Shown one piece after another: positions 1-8,410 of a stretch of DNA of 64,000 nt. The DNA lies in the NCBI GenBank assembly GCA_022710975.1, contig JAKLGA010000022.1, positions 1-64,000 of the forward strand, given 5' to 3'. Under the pieces are notes generated by a model. That model searched no databases. It saw nothing but the letters and a program-made list of their open reading frames with translations, and was not told the origin of the DNA. Every line of letters begins with the position of its first letter. Position 1 is the first letter of the stretch. The DNA is from Myxococcota bacterium (GTDB taxonomy: Bacteria; Myxococcota; B64-G9). The translations under genes and the position numbers were made by a program.

Positions 1-76
1 CGGGCACCTCGAGGAACGGGTCCATGAGGCCCTCGAGGGAACGCAGGCGGAGATGATTCGAAGCGCGTTCCGCCAT
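1..76 (-). CDS. Hypothetical protein, N-terminal fragment cut by the window edge
   Basis: The minus strand reads an ATG at 76 followed by 25 open codons to the left edge (MAERASNHLR, then LRSLEGLMDP), with charged and leucine residues alternating as in an ordinary soluble protein. A GAGG element lies five bases before the ATG, a workable ribosome-binding site. Only this amino end is inside the window, so no family can be named and the frame could still be fortuitous. It would be transcribed divergently from the deacetylase gene beginning at 362. Confidence 0.35.
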   Translation of the reverse strand, partial: MAERASNHLRLRSLEGLMDPFLEVP

Positions 77-361
77 TCAGGCCTCAGACTACATGGTCGT
101 TAGACGATGGTCGCAAGAGTCAATAAGTGATTTCGATTCTTACCGGACCGATTGCAAGCAGCCCCCCTGTTCCCCTGCCTCCACCCTCGAGGCAGAGCGA
201 CCCGGGCGCCCGGACGAAGGCACGCGATCAGGGACGTGGCAAGTGGTGTTCGCCGAGACGATCCTCATGCCGGGGATGGATTGTCCCGGGCGGGGCTGGT
301 AGCATCGGCTCCCTGGGCTTGCCCAACTCGGACAGGTCGAACAAGCCGGACTAGGTCGGAC
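77..361. other. Divergent intergenic region, probable promoter zone
   Basis: 285 bases without a convincing gene. The part around 90-150 is AT-richer than its surroundings, as expected for a promoter. A TAGCAT hexamer at 300-305 matches the -10 box seen before other genes here and lies 56 bases before the deacetylase start, but no matching -35 was found at 17-18 bases. Short open frames in this stretch look like chance. Confidence 0.4.
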
Positions 362-1102
362 ATGCTGGACCCGGACCTCCAGGATCTCATCGTGCTCTCG
401 CCCCACCTGGACGACGCGGCGCTGTCCGTGGGCGGGCTCATCCACCGCGTCTGCCGCGCGGGCGGGCGGGCGCTGGTGGCCACCTTCTGCACCGGCCAGC
501 CCGCGCCGGAGCAGGTCCCGCCGGGGCTGGCCCACTTCGCCGACCTGCCCACCCGCCGGGCCGAGGACGCCCGCGCGCTCGCGCGGCTCGGGGCGGAGCC
601 GCGCTGGCTGGGCTTCGTGGATCGCATCTTCCGCGCGCCGCGCCTGCCGCTTGCGGCCCTGATGACCCTCGCCCCGCCGGACGAGCCCGGGCTGCTCGAC
701 CAGCTCGCGCCCATGCGCTCGGCCATCGAGGGGCTGCTCACCGAGCGGCCCCGGGCGCGCTGCCTGTGCCCGCTGGCCATCGGGCTGCACCGCGATCACC
801 AGGCCGTCTGGCAGGCCGGGCTCCAGGTCCTGCGCGCGCGGGCGGCCGCGGCGCGCTTCGCCTTCTACGAGGACGTCTACGCCTGGCTCGACCCGCGCGC
901 GGAGCGCCCCGCGGAGCCGGGCCTGGCGCTCGCGCCCGCGTCCGCGCCGCTCGGCCCCGAGGACGGCCGGGCCCAGCTCGAGGCCGTGGGCGAGTACGCC
1001 TCCCAGCTCCCGGCCCTGGGCGGGCTGGCCCGGCTCGGGCGCCTGCTGGCCGAGCGCCGGGCCGCCCTGGGCGGGGCCGAACGCCTGTGGGAGGTCGCGT
1101 GA
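362..1102 (+). CDS. PIG-L/LmbE family zinc deacetylase
   Basis: A 246-residue protein. Residues about 13-22 read SPHLDDAALS, the PIG-L zinc-site signature (usually PHPDD; here Leu replaces the second Pro), and GLHRDHQ near residue 141 is the second conserved metal/catalytic motif. Family members remove N-acetyl groups from sugars such as N-acetylglucosaminyl-inositol or glycan precursors; the substrate here is unknown. The frame is open upstream to 152, but ATG 362 begins at the conserved core, so I prefer it. No signal peptide is visible, suggesting a cytoplasmic enzyme. The stop overlaps the GTG start of the next gene (GTGA), so the two are translationally coupled. Confidence 0.8.
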   Translation: MLDPDLQDLIVLSPHLDDAALSVGGLIHRVCRAGGRALVATFCTGQPAPEQVPPGLAHFADLPTRRAEDARALARLGAEPRWLGFVDRIFRAPRLPLAALMTLAPPDEPGLLDQLAPMRSAIEGLLTERPRARCLCPLAIGLHRDHQAVWQAGLQVLRARAAAARFAFYEDVYAWLDPRAERPAEPGLALAPASAPLGPEDGRAQLEAVGEYASQLPALGGLARLGRLLAERRAALGGAERLWEVA

Positions 1103-3360
1103 GCCGGGCCCTCGCGCTGCTCGCGCTGGCGCTCGGCCTGGCGGCCTGCCAGCGCCCCGCGCCCCCTGGGCCCGCGGCCGGCGCGGCGGCCCCCGTGGAC
1201 GAGCCGGGGCTGGAGCTCGACCGGCTGTACGCGCTCGACTACCGCGGGGAGATCCGCCTGGCGCTGGACGAGCCCGGGCACGCCTGGCTGGAGACCCGGG
1301 TGGAGCTGACCCTCACGCCGCGGTCGGGTCCGGTCGGCCGGCTCGACCTGGGCCCCGGCCTGTACGATCAGGGCGTCCGGCCCGAGGTGTCGCCGGGCGG
1401 CTGGGAGTGGAGCCTGCGCTCGGTGGACAGCGACCGGCCGGTGCGCCTGCAGGCCACCGACTGGACGCTGGCGCTCGTGCCCGACGCGCCGCCCGGGCCG
1501 GGGGAGCCCTGGCGGGTCGAGCTCGAGTACGAGACGCCGGTGGGGGTGCTGGCCCAGGGGCTGCACGCGAGCGACCTGCTGCCCGAGCCGGTCACCTCCG
1601 CGGGCGCGCTGCAGGCCGTGCTGGAGCTGGGCGAGAAGGTGCTCGAGCGCTTCGGCAAGGACGCCCCCACCTCGAGCTTCGCCGAGGGCGACTACCACGT
1701 GCTCATACCGCCCTGGCCGCTGGTGCACGACTGCGCCGGCCGCGGCGCGGCGGAGGCCTTCCCGCCGCTCGAGTGCGTCTCACGCCACCAGCTGCCGGCC
1801 GAGATCCGCGTGCACCTGCCCGCGGGCTGGCAGGCCGCGCTGCCCACCGCGCCCCGCTGGGAGACGGGCCCCGACCAGGAGCGGGTGGCGGTGCTGGATC
1901 GCCTGCCCGCCATGCTGGTGCTGGCGCCCCGGCTGGCCTGGCGCGAGCTCGAGCTGGGGGGCCGCAAGGTGAGCCTGTGCGCGCCCGAGGGCCGCGCCCG
2001 GGACCTGGAGGAGCTCGGCCGGCTGGTGGCCCTGGCGCTGCCGGCCCTGGAGGCCCGGCTCGGGCCCTACCCCCAGGGCGAGCCGATCGTCTGCCTGAGC
2101 CCCACCCCGATCGACCTGTGGGGGCTGGCGCGCGGACGCCTGGCCCTGGTGGACGTGGAGGCCTTCTCCGCCCCGGAGCTCGCGCAGGGGCAGCAGGCCA
2201 GCCTCGGCCAGCGCCTGGAGGGCTGGATCGCGGGCGACGCCTACTTCCAGTCCCTGCGGGAGGAGCTGGTGCTGCACGAGCTGGCCCACCACTGGTGGCG
2301 CAGCGAGCTGCCCGATCGCTGGGAGCGCCTGCTGGGCGAGGGCGCGGCCACGCTCATCGCCCGCGAGGCGCAGCTCGCCGGGACCAGCGACGAGCGCCGC
2401 CGGTTCTTCGCCCGCGCCAGCCCCTGGCTGGACGGGGCGCAGATCGAGCTGGCGGGCGTGGCGCTGCCCTCGCGCGCGGCCTACCTGCGCCGGGGACCTG
2501 TCCCCACGGGCCCGGCCGAGGCGCTGCTGCCCTACCTGCACGGGCTGCTGCTGCTCGAGGGCCTGTACCTGGACGAGCGCGGGGCGGTGCGCTGGGAGGC
2601 GCTCCGGGCCCTGCACGCCGCGGCGCCGGCCGCGGCCCGCTCGCCCGCCGCCATGCTGGCAGCGCCTACCGAGCGGGCCCGCCTGGCGGCCCTGCTGGCC
2701 GAGGACGCGCCGCTCCGGCCCGGCCAGCGCGTGGATCCGGTGGAGCACGCCCTGCGCTGCACCGAGGGCATGCTGGACGCGCTCGAGGGCGACGCTGCGC
2801 TGGGGCCGCTGCTGCGGCCGCTCAAGCTCACCCTGCCCGGCCTGGGCGAGCTGATCCGCGCGCAGATGGCCGAGCGGCTGGCGCGCGCCTACGGGCTGGA
2901 GACGCCGGACTGGGGGCTGGCCGGCGAGGTGCTGGCCTCGGCCGGGATCGGCCGCTGCGCCGAGCCGCCCGCGGACGCGGCCCGGCGGGCCGAGTGCCTG
3001 GAGGAGCTGGGCGGCCAGGGCCTGGGCCACCTGGCCGGCCTGATGGCGCTCGGCGACCCGGAGGTGCGCCGGGCGGCGGACGCGATGCCCGAGGCCCGGA
3101 CGCTGCTGTCCCGCCCGCGCCGGCCCGAGGAGCTCAGGGCCGCGGCCGAGGCCACCCTGGCGCGCCCGGTCGAGGTGACCGACGCCGACGCCGGGCGGCT
3201 GGTGGAAGGGCAGACGTTCGGCCAGGCACGGGCGACGGTGCTGTACGATCGCCTGGCGGCCCGCTGGGCGGCCAGGGCCGCGCTGGAGCTGATCCCGCTC
3301 GCCCGCTTCCCGGGGCGTGGCGCCACCTCCCAGACACCCGAGACCGCCCCGGCGTTTTAG
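1099..3360 (+). CDS. Lipoprotein metallopeptidase, M1 (aminopeptidase N)-like
   Basis: A 753-residue protein starting at a GTG that overlaps the preceding stop. The amino end (ALLALALGLAAC) is a signal peptide with a lipobox, so it is probably a lipoprotein. Residues 30-330 resemble the N-terminal beta-rich domain of M1 peptidases. Around residue 394 is HELAHHWW, the gluzincin zinc motif, followed by GEGAA, which would supply the glutamate ligand. The spacing is HExxH-X16-E rather than the X18 usual in M1, so the intervening loop is two residues shorter. The C-terminal ~350 residues are Ala/Leu/Glu-rich and helical, fitting the M1 helical domain. A canonical GAMEN substrate motif was not recognised, so activity on peptides is inferred. 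Confidence 0.7.
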   Translation: MSRALALLALALGLAACQRPAPPGPAAGAAAPVDEPGLELDRLYALDYRGEIRLALDEPGHAWLETRVELTLTPRSGPVGRLDLGPGLYDQGVRPEVSPGGWEWSLRSVDSDRPVRLQATDWTLALVPDAPPGPGEPWRVELEYETPVGVLAQGLHASDLLPEPVTSAGALQAVLELGEKVLERFGKDAPTSSFAEGDYHVLIPPWPLVHDCAGRGAAEAFPPLECVSRHQLPAEIRVHLPAGWQAALPTAPRWETGPDQERVAVLDRLPAMLVLAPRLAWRELELGGRKVSLCAPEGRARDLEELGRLVALALPALEARLGPYPQGEPIVCLSPTPIDLWGLARGRLALVDVEAFSAPELAQGQQASLGQRLEGWIAGDAYFQSLREELVLHELAHHWWRSELPDRWERLLGEGAATLIAREAQLAGTSDERRRFFARASPWLDGAQIELAGVALPSRAAYLRRGPVPTGPAEALLPYLHGLLLLEGLYLDERGAVRWEALRALHAAAPAAARSPAAMLAAPTERARLAALLAEDAPLRPGQRVDPVEHALRCTEGMLDALEGDAALGPLLRPLKLTLPGLGELIRAQMAERLARAYGLETPDWGLAGEVLASAGIGRCAEPPADAARRAECLEELGGQGLGHLAGLMALGDPEVRRAADAMPEARTLLSRPRRPEELRAAAEATLARPVEVTDADAGRLVEGQTFGQARATVLYDRLAARWAARAALELIPLARFPGRGATSQTPETAPAF

Positions 3361-3435
3361 GCTTGCATCCCCCTGGAGAGATCCTGTAAGGACTGCCCCG
3401 GTCAGCCGGAGAGACAGACCAAGGGGAGTGGACCC

Positions 3436-6183
3436 ATGCGCATCGAGATGTCTCGAGGAGGCCTCGCGAGGTCGCTCGTGGGCCTGATGCTCGCCGGCGC
3501 CCTGGGCGGGTGCGGAGCCGGAGAGGAATCCTGTTCCGACGTCAACCCGTGCCTCGCGGGGACGGCCTGTGACCGGAGCGGACAGTGCGTGCCGGCCGAG
3601 CCGCTCCGCATCCTGGAGCCGCGCCTGGCCGACGGCGTGCAGGGGGCGGAGTACGCCGACACCCTCCACGCCGCGGGCGGCATCCCGCCGTACACCTTCG
3701 CGCTCGGCGGGTCCCCTGGCTGGCTCCGCCTCGCGCCTGGCGCGAACCAGGGCGAGGCCGCGCTCTCCGGCATCCCCACCGAGACCTGCGCGGATCTGGC
3801 GGTCGAGATCGACGTCACCGACACCTCCTACGGAGACGGCCAGACCCTCACCGCCACCCTGCTGCTCAGCGTGCAGGCCTGCCTGGAGAACGACATCCAG
3901 CCCTGCAGCTACGCGCTGGACGGGCGCTGCCTGAACGGCTCGCGCACCTGTGAACATGCGGTCTGGGGCTCGTGCAACGACGGGGTGGCGTCCACCGCGC
4001 TGGAGACCTGCGGCCCGGAGTGCGTCCCGTGCGAGGCGTCCGCCGACAACTGCAGGCAGGGCCTGTGCGCCTGCGGAGCGGAGCCGGTCTGCGCGGGCGC
4101 GCTCCTGTGCTGCGCAGGCGCCTGCCTGGACGGCGTGGCGGATCCGGCCAACTGCGGGGCCTGCGGCCGGACCTGCAGCCCGGAGGAGGCCCACGCCCTG
4201 GCGAGCTGGTGCGCCGACAGCGCCTGCGACTACGACGCCTGCCAGCCCGGGTTCCTGGACTGCGACGGGGATCGAACGAACGGCTGCGAGACCCTCGCGG
4301 ACGAGGCCGCGTGCGGGGCCTGCGGCCGTGTCTGCGCCGACTTCGTCCAGGGCGCGACCGGGCCCACCTGCGCCGGCGAGCCGGTCGGGGCGCGGAGCTG
4401 CGACTACGACGCCTGCGAGCCCGGAGCGCTGGACTGCGACGGGGACCGCGCCAACGGCTGCGAGACCCCGGTCGGGCTCGAGGACTGCGAGGGCTGCGGC
4501 CTCGCGTGCGCCACCCAGTGCGTACCGAGCCCCGCCGGCGATGGACACGTCTGCGCCTGCAGCCTGGACGGCGATTGCTTCGCGGACCAGTCCTGCTGCG
4601 AGGGGCGCTGCGCTTCCCACGACGAGCCCGCCCACTGCGGCGGCTGCGGCCTGGACTGCACCTCCCTCGTCGAGCACGTCGAGCGCGCGCAGTGCGCCCT
4701 GGGCGCGTGCACCTACGACCGCTGCGCCGCCGGCTTCCTGGACTGTGACGGCGACCGCGCCGACGGCTGCGAGACGACCGTGTCCGCGGATGACTGCGGC
4801 GCCTGTGGGCACGCCTGCGGGCCGGACGCAACCTGCGCAGATCCCACCGGCGATCCGGCCTGCGCCTGTGTCACGCCGCACGAAGACTGCAACCAGTCGT
4901 GGCAGGACGGCTGCGAGGCCGACCTGCAGCAGGACCCCGCGCGCTGCGGACGATGCGATCGCGACTGCCAGCTCGAGCTACAGCACGCCACCGGGCCGCT
5001 GTGCGAAGCCGGGATCTGCGACTACACGAGCTGCGCTCCGGGCTACGGCGACTGCGACGCCGAGCGCAGCGACGGCTGCGAGACGCACCTGTGGCTCGTG
5101 GACGCATGCCGGGCGGCGTGCGGCGAATTCGCGATGAACTGCCTGGATCGGGTGGCCCACGTCCTGGAGGTGCGCTGCACCGGGGGCTGCGGCTACTCGG
5201 TGTGCGCGCTGGGCTACGGCGACTGCGACTCGGACCCCGCCAATGGATGCGAGGTGTCCATCTGGGTGCCGAGCGGCTGCGGCCTGTCCTGCGCCGAGAG
5301 AATCGATTGCACCCAGCAGGTGCAGAACGCCGGGGATATCGACTGCACGGCCGGCGCCTGCAGCTATGGCGCCTGCCTGGCTGGCTTCGGCGACTGCGAC
5401 ATGGATCGCAGCGATGGCTGCGAGCGCCCGCTATGGCTGCTACAGTCCTGCCGTGCGGACTGCTTCCTCGCGCCCGCCGATTGCACCCAGGAGATCGCCC
5501 ACGCCTCCGGCGCGGACTGCAACGAGGGGGCCTGCGACTACTCCACCTGCGAGGCTGGCTACCGGGACTGCGATCTCGACCGCACGAACGGGTGCGAGGC
5601 CGACCTGTGGAGGCCCGAGGCCTGCCGGGTGTTCTGTGAAGACCCGGGCGTCGACTGCACGGCGATCGTGCTCCACGTCGCGGAGGTTCTGTGCGCCGGG
5701 GGCGGCTGCGGCTACACGGCCTGCAGCGTGGGCTACGGCGACTGCAACCAGACGCCCTGGGACGGTTGCGAGACCGGCCTGGTGGGCAACGACCAGGACT
5801 GCGGCGCGTGTGACCGCGCCTGCCTGGCCTCCCACGGGACCAACGACTGCGTGGGCATGGCCTGCGAACCGGACTGCGATCCGCTGTACGGCGACTGCGA
5901 CGACGAGCCCTGGGATGGCTGCGAGACCTACCTGTTCGGCAACATCCAGGACTGCGGGGTGTGCAACCGGGCCTGCACGAACGCGCACGGCAGCACCGCC
6001 TGCGTGAGCACGAGCTGCGTACCGACCTGCAGCGGGACCTACCGCGATTGTGACGGCGAACCATGGGATGGCTGCGAGACCAACGTGCTCGACAATCCCC
6101 AGCACTGCGGCTCGTGCGATGAGATCTGCGGGGGCGGCACTTCTTACTGCTGCGGCTCGACCTGCCGGCCGACTCCCTGCTGA
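3436..6183 (+). CDS. Large cysteine-rich repeat lipoprotein
   Basis: 915 residues. The start has a GGGGAG purine element just before ATG. Residues 1-30 form a lipoprotein signal (LMLAGALGGCG). Residues about 55-145 (EPLRILEPRLADG to LLLSVQAC) look like a putative Ig/cadherin-like domain of the He_PIG type. The rest is a tandem array of about eleven 50-60-residue units, each with a YDACxPGFxDCDGDR.NGCE-type segment; the D-x-D-x-D spacing is calcium-site-like and cysteines occur in regular pairs. Such proteins are typical of myxobacterial cell surfaces; no enzyme domain is visible. It is a paralogue of the next gene. Function unknown; adhesion or matrix are guesses. Confidence 0.75.
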   Translation: MRIEMSRGGLARSLVGLMLAGALGGCGAGEESCSDVNPCLAGTACDRSGQCVPAEPLRILEPRLADGVQGAEYADTLHAAGGIPPYTFALGGSPGWLRLAPGANQGEAALSGIPTETCADLAVEIDVTDTSYGDGQTLTATLLLSVQACLENDIQPCSYALDGRCLNGSRTCEHAVWGSCNDGVASTALETCGPECVPCEASADNCRQGLCACGAEPVCAGALLCCAGACLDGVADPANCGACGRTCSPEEAHALASWCADSACDYDACQPGFLDCDGDRTNGCETLADEAACGACGRVCADFVQGATGPTCAGEPVGARSCDYDACEPGALDCDGDRANGCETPVGLEDCEGCGLACATQCVPSPAGDGHVCACSLDGDCFADQSCCEGRCASHDEPAHCGGCGLDCTSLVEHVERAQCALGACTYDRCAAGFLDCDGDRADGCETTVSADDCGACGHACGPDATCADPTGDPACACVTPHEDCNQSWQDGCEADLQQDPARCGRCDRDCQLELQHATGPLCEAGICDYTSCAPGYGDCDAERSDGCETHLWLVDACRAACGEFAMNCLDRVAHVLEVRCTGGCGYSVCALGYGDCDSDPANGCEVSIWVPSGCGLSCAERIDCTQQVQNAGDIDCTAGACSYGACLAGFGDCDMDRSDGCERPLWLLQSCRADCFLAPADCTQEIAHASGADCNEGACDYSTCEAGYRDCDLDRTNGCEADLWRPEACRVFCEDPGVDCTAIVLHVAEVLCAGGGCGYTACSVGYGDCNQTPWDGCETGLVGNDQDCGACDRACLASHGTNDCVGMACEPDCDPLYGDCDDEPWDGCETYLFGNIQDCGVCNRACTNAHGSTACVSTSCVPTCSGTYRDCDGEPWDGCETNVLDNPQHCGSCDEICGGGTSYCCGSTCRPTPC

Positions 6184-6205
6184 GCGCCGGTCGGGCGTGT
6201 CCGGA

Positions 6206-6226
6206 TTCCGGTCACGGTGACCGGAA
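6206..6226. promoter_or_regulatory. Perfect 21-bp palindrome, candidate activator site
   Basis: Two 10-base arms (TTCCGGTCAC and its exact reverse complement) flank a single G. It lies about 96 bases upstream of the -24 element of the sigma-54-like promoter at 6322, the usual place for an enhancer-binding protein. No T-run follows it, so a terminator for the preceding gene is less likely but not excluded. Confidence 0.5.
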
Positions 6227-6321
6227 AATCCAGGCACGGCCCGGCGCCGGCGGCCTCCGTCCCCACCCCGGCCCCGGCCCAACCTCCCGGAATCCAAGCG
6301 CTCCCCGATCCGCCGCCCGGT

Positions 6322-6337
6322 TGGCCCCGACCTTGCT
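6322..6337 (+). promoter_or_regulatory. Candidate sigma-54 (-24/-12) promoter
   Basis: TGGCCC, five bases, TTGCT: one mismatch from the TGGCAC-N5-TTGCW consensus, with the essential GG and GC exactly 12 bases apart. The downstream start codon at 6382 is 45 bases from the GC. Almost the same 16-mer occurs at 57908. Confidence 0.5.
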
Positions 6338-6381
6338 AGGCACCCCGGCCGACCGCCAACCGCGAACCCGAGGAGAGACCC

Positions 6382-8322
6382 ATGCGTACCCGTGCGAGCG
6401 TTCCCCTGGCCCTCGAGCTGGCCTGCCTGCTCGGCCTGAGCCTGGCCCTGGTCGCCCCCGCCTGTGACGGCGCGAGCGACCGCCCCTGCTCCGAGCTGAA
6501 CCCCTGCCTGGGCGAGCTGGCCTGCGACCCCACCGGGCATTGCGTCCCGGCGGCCACGCTCGAGATCGTCAACGCGCGCCTGGCCGACGGCGCCCTGGGG
6601 CTCGGCTACCACGACGCGCTGCGCGCCCGCGGGGGCCTGCTGCCCTACACCTACCGGCTGGTCGAGGGCCCTCCCTGGCTCTCCCTCGACCCGGCCTCGG
6701 GCGAGCTCGGCGGCACCCCGGACCAGCCCTGCAGCGAGCTGGTCACCCGCGTGTCGGTGACCGACGGCTCCTACGGCCGCGGGCGCACCACGGAGGTCGG
6801 CCTGTTGCTCAGCGTGGCCGCCTGCGTGGGCGGCCAGCTCCAGGCCTGCCACTACGCGGAGGACAACCGCTGCCTGCTGGGAGCGCAGACCTGCCCCGCG
6901 GGACAGTGGGGAGAGTGCGAGGACGGCGCGCCCTCGGTGGATCCCGGGCGCTGCGGGCCGGCCTGCGCGCCCTGCGACCCGGCCCGGTCCGATCGCTGCG
7001 CCGGGGGCCTGTGCGCCTGCGGCGACAGGCCCGCCTGCGCCGCCGGCGACAGCTGTTGCGGGGCCGAGTGCACCCGGCTCGAGGACGATCCGCGTCACTG
7101 CGGCGCCTGCGACGTGCGCTGCGCCGACAGGCTCCGCAACGTCACCCGGCCCGCGTGCCTGGACGGGGCCTGCGGCTACGAGGCCTGCCTGCCCGGGTTC
7201 CTGGACTGCGACGGGGACCGCGTCAACGGGTGCGAGACCGCCGAGGGCCTGGAGAACTGTGGCGCCTGCGAGGCGGACTGCCTGGTCGGGCTCCAGGCGG
7301 CCGAGGGCGCGCGTTGCGCCTACCTGCCCGAAGGCGGGCGGGCCTGCGACTACGAGGCCTGCGCGCCCGAGGCGCTCGACTGCGACGCGACCCGGGCGAA
7401 CGGCTGCGAGACGCCGCGCTCACCCGCCGCCTGCGCGGCCTGCGGGGACGACTGCCGGGCGGCCGGCTCCGGCGGCCCGCTCTGCCTGCACGCGCAGCAG
7501 GGCGCCGCGGAGGAGTTCCGCTGCGGCTGCGCGCAGGCGGACGACTGCGGGGCGCTCGGGGGGCTGCAGCGCTGCTGCGCCGGGCGCTGCGCGGCGCTCG
7601 ACGAGCCGGAGAACTGCGGCGGGTGCGGTCAGGTGTGCAGCCGGGCGAGCGGAGGCGAGCGCTGCCTGGATCCGCTCACCGGCCGCTGCGGCTGCCTGGG
7701 GGACGCGGACTGCGGACCCCTCGATCTGTGCTGCGACGAGGTGTGCGTGCCCCGCTCGGCGGACCAGTGCCTGGCCTGCGGGCAGGCCTGCACGCCGGCC
7801 GAGGGCGGTCCGCGCTGCGACCGGCTGCGCGGCGCCTGCGCCTGCGACGAGGACGGGGAGTGCAACGATCTGCCGGGCAGCCGCCAGTCCTGCGGCGCGA
7901 TCGGCGCCCCCCAGGCGTGCACCTGCGGGCTCCTGGGGCACGCCTGCGCCGGCGGGCCGGAGAGCCAGTGCTGCCCGACCCTGGGAGGGGGGCTGGGCTG
8001 CGTCGACCTGACCTCGGACCCCCAGAACTGCGGGGGCTGCGGCCTGGCCTGCGGCCCGGACATGGGCTGCGTGGCCGGCGCCTGCCAGTGCAGCCAGCTC
8101 TCCGGCCCGGGCTGCCCGGCGGACGGGCCCGCGCCCCACTGCCGCGGCTTCCAGTGCGCCTGCCCGGACTTCGCGGGCGGCGTCCAGGCCTGCGCGCCCG
8201 GGCAGAGCTGCTGCGCCGGGGACGCGGGCGGCCAGGGCGGCCCCGGGGACGGGCCGGATCTGGGCTGCTGCCACGCGCCCTGCGGCCAGAACCTGCCCGG
8301 CGACTGCCGCGAGCTGCCCTGA
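6382..8322 (+). CDS. Cysteine-rich lipoprotein, paralogue of the preceding gene
   Basis: 646 residues; ATG preceded by GAGGAGAGACC. Signal peptide with lipobox-like LVAPAC. The first ~170 residues track the upstream gene closely in order (CSELNPCLGELACD, then LADGALGLGYHDALRARGG, then CSELVTRVSVTD), including the Ig-like domain. The cysteine array differs: only two DCDGDR.NGCE units remain, followed by many shorter CxxDxDCG.LxxCC-type units. It therefore looks like an old duplication followed by remodelling of the repeat region. Unlike its paralogue it has a recognisable sigma-54-like promoter. Secreted surface protein of unknown role. Confidence 0.75.
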   Translation: MRTRASVPLALELACLLGLSLALVAPACDGASDRPCSELNPCLGELACDPTGHCVPAATLEIVNARLADGALGLGYHDALRARGGLLPYTYRLVEGPPWLSLDPASGELGGTPDQPCSELVTRVSVTDGSYGRGRTTEVGLLLSVAACVGGQLQACHYAEDNRCLLGAQTCPAGQWGECEDGAPSVDPGRCGPACAPCDPARSDRCAGGLCACGDRPACAAGDSCCGAECTRLEDDPRHCGACDVRCADRLRNVTRPACLDGACGYEACLPGFLDCDGDRVNGCETAEGLENCGACEADCLVGLQAAEGARCAYLPEGGRACDYEACAPEALDCDATRANGCETPRSPAACAACGDDCRAAGSGGPLCLHAQQGAAEEFRCGCAQADDCGALGGLQRCCAGRCAALDEPENCGGCGQVCSRASGGERCLDPLTGRCGCLGDADCGPLDLCCDEVCVPRSADQCLACGQACTPAEGGPRCDRLRGACACDEDGECNDLPGSRQSCGAIGAPQACTCGLLGHACAGGPESQCCPTLGGGLGCVDLTSDPQNCGGCGLACGPDMGCVAGACQCSQLSGPGCPADGPAPHCRGFQCACPDFAGGVQACAPGQSCCAGDAGGQGGPGDGPDLGCCHAPCGQNLPGDCRELP

Positions 8323-8330
8323 GCCCTGGG

Positions 8331-8360
8331 CCGGCGCGAGGCGCTTGCGCGCCGCGCCGG
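8331..8360. terminator. Hairpin between two genes
   Basis: CCGGCGCG at 8331-8338 is the exact reverse complement of CGCGCCGG at 8353-8360, giving an 8-bp GC stem starting nine bases after the stop of the cysteine-rich gene. No T-run follows, so intrinsic termination is only a possibility. Confidence 0.35.
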
Positions 8361-8410
8361 GCTTTGCCATCCTCGGCTGTCCCGCCCCGGGCGGGCCCGA
8401 GGAGAGACCG

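Noticed and set aside
3343..3375. Possible sigma-54 promoter before the first cysteine-rich gene (CGGCG...CTTGCA)
   Set aside because: GG and GC are 14 bases apart, two too many.
1780..4881. Minus-strand open frame of over 1,000 codons
   Set aside because: Low-complexity Ala/Arg/Gly/Gln translation spanning several plus-strand genes with clear domains; an antisense artefact of very high GC.
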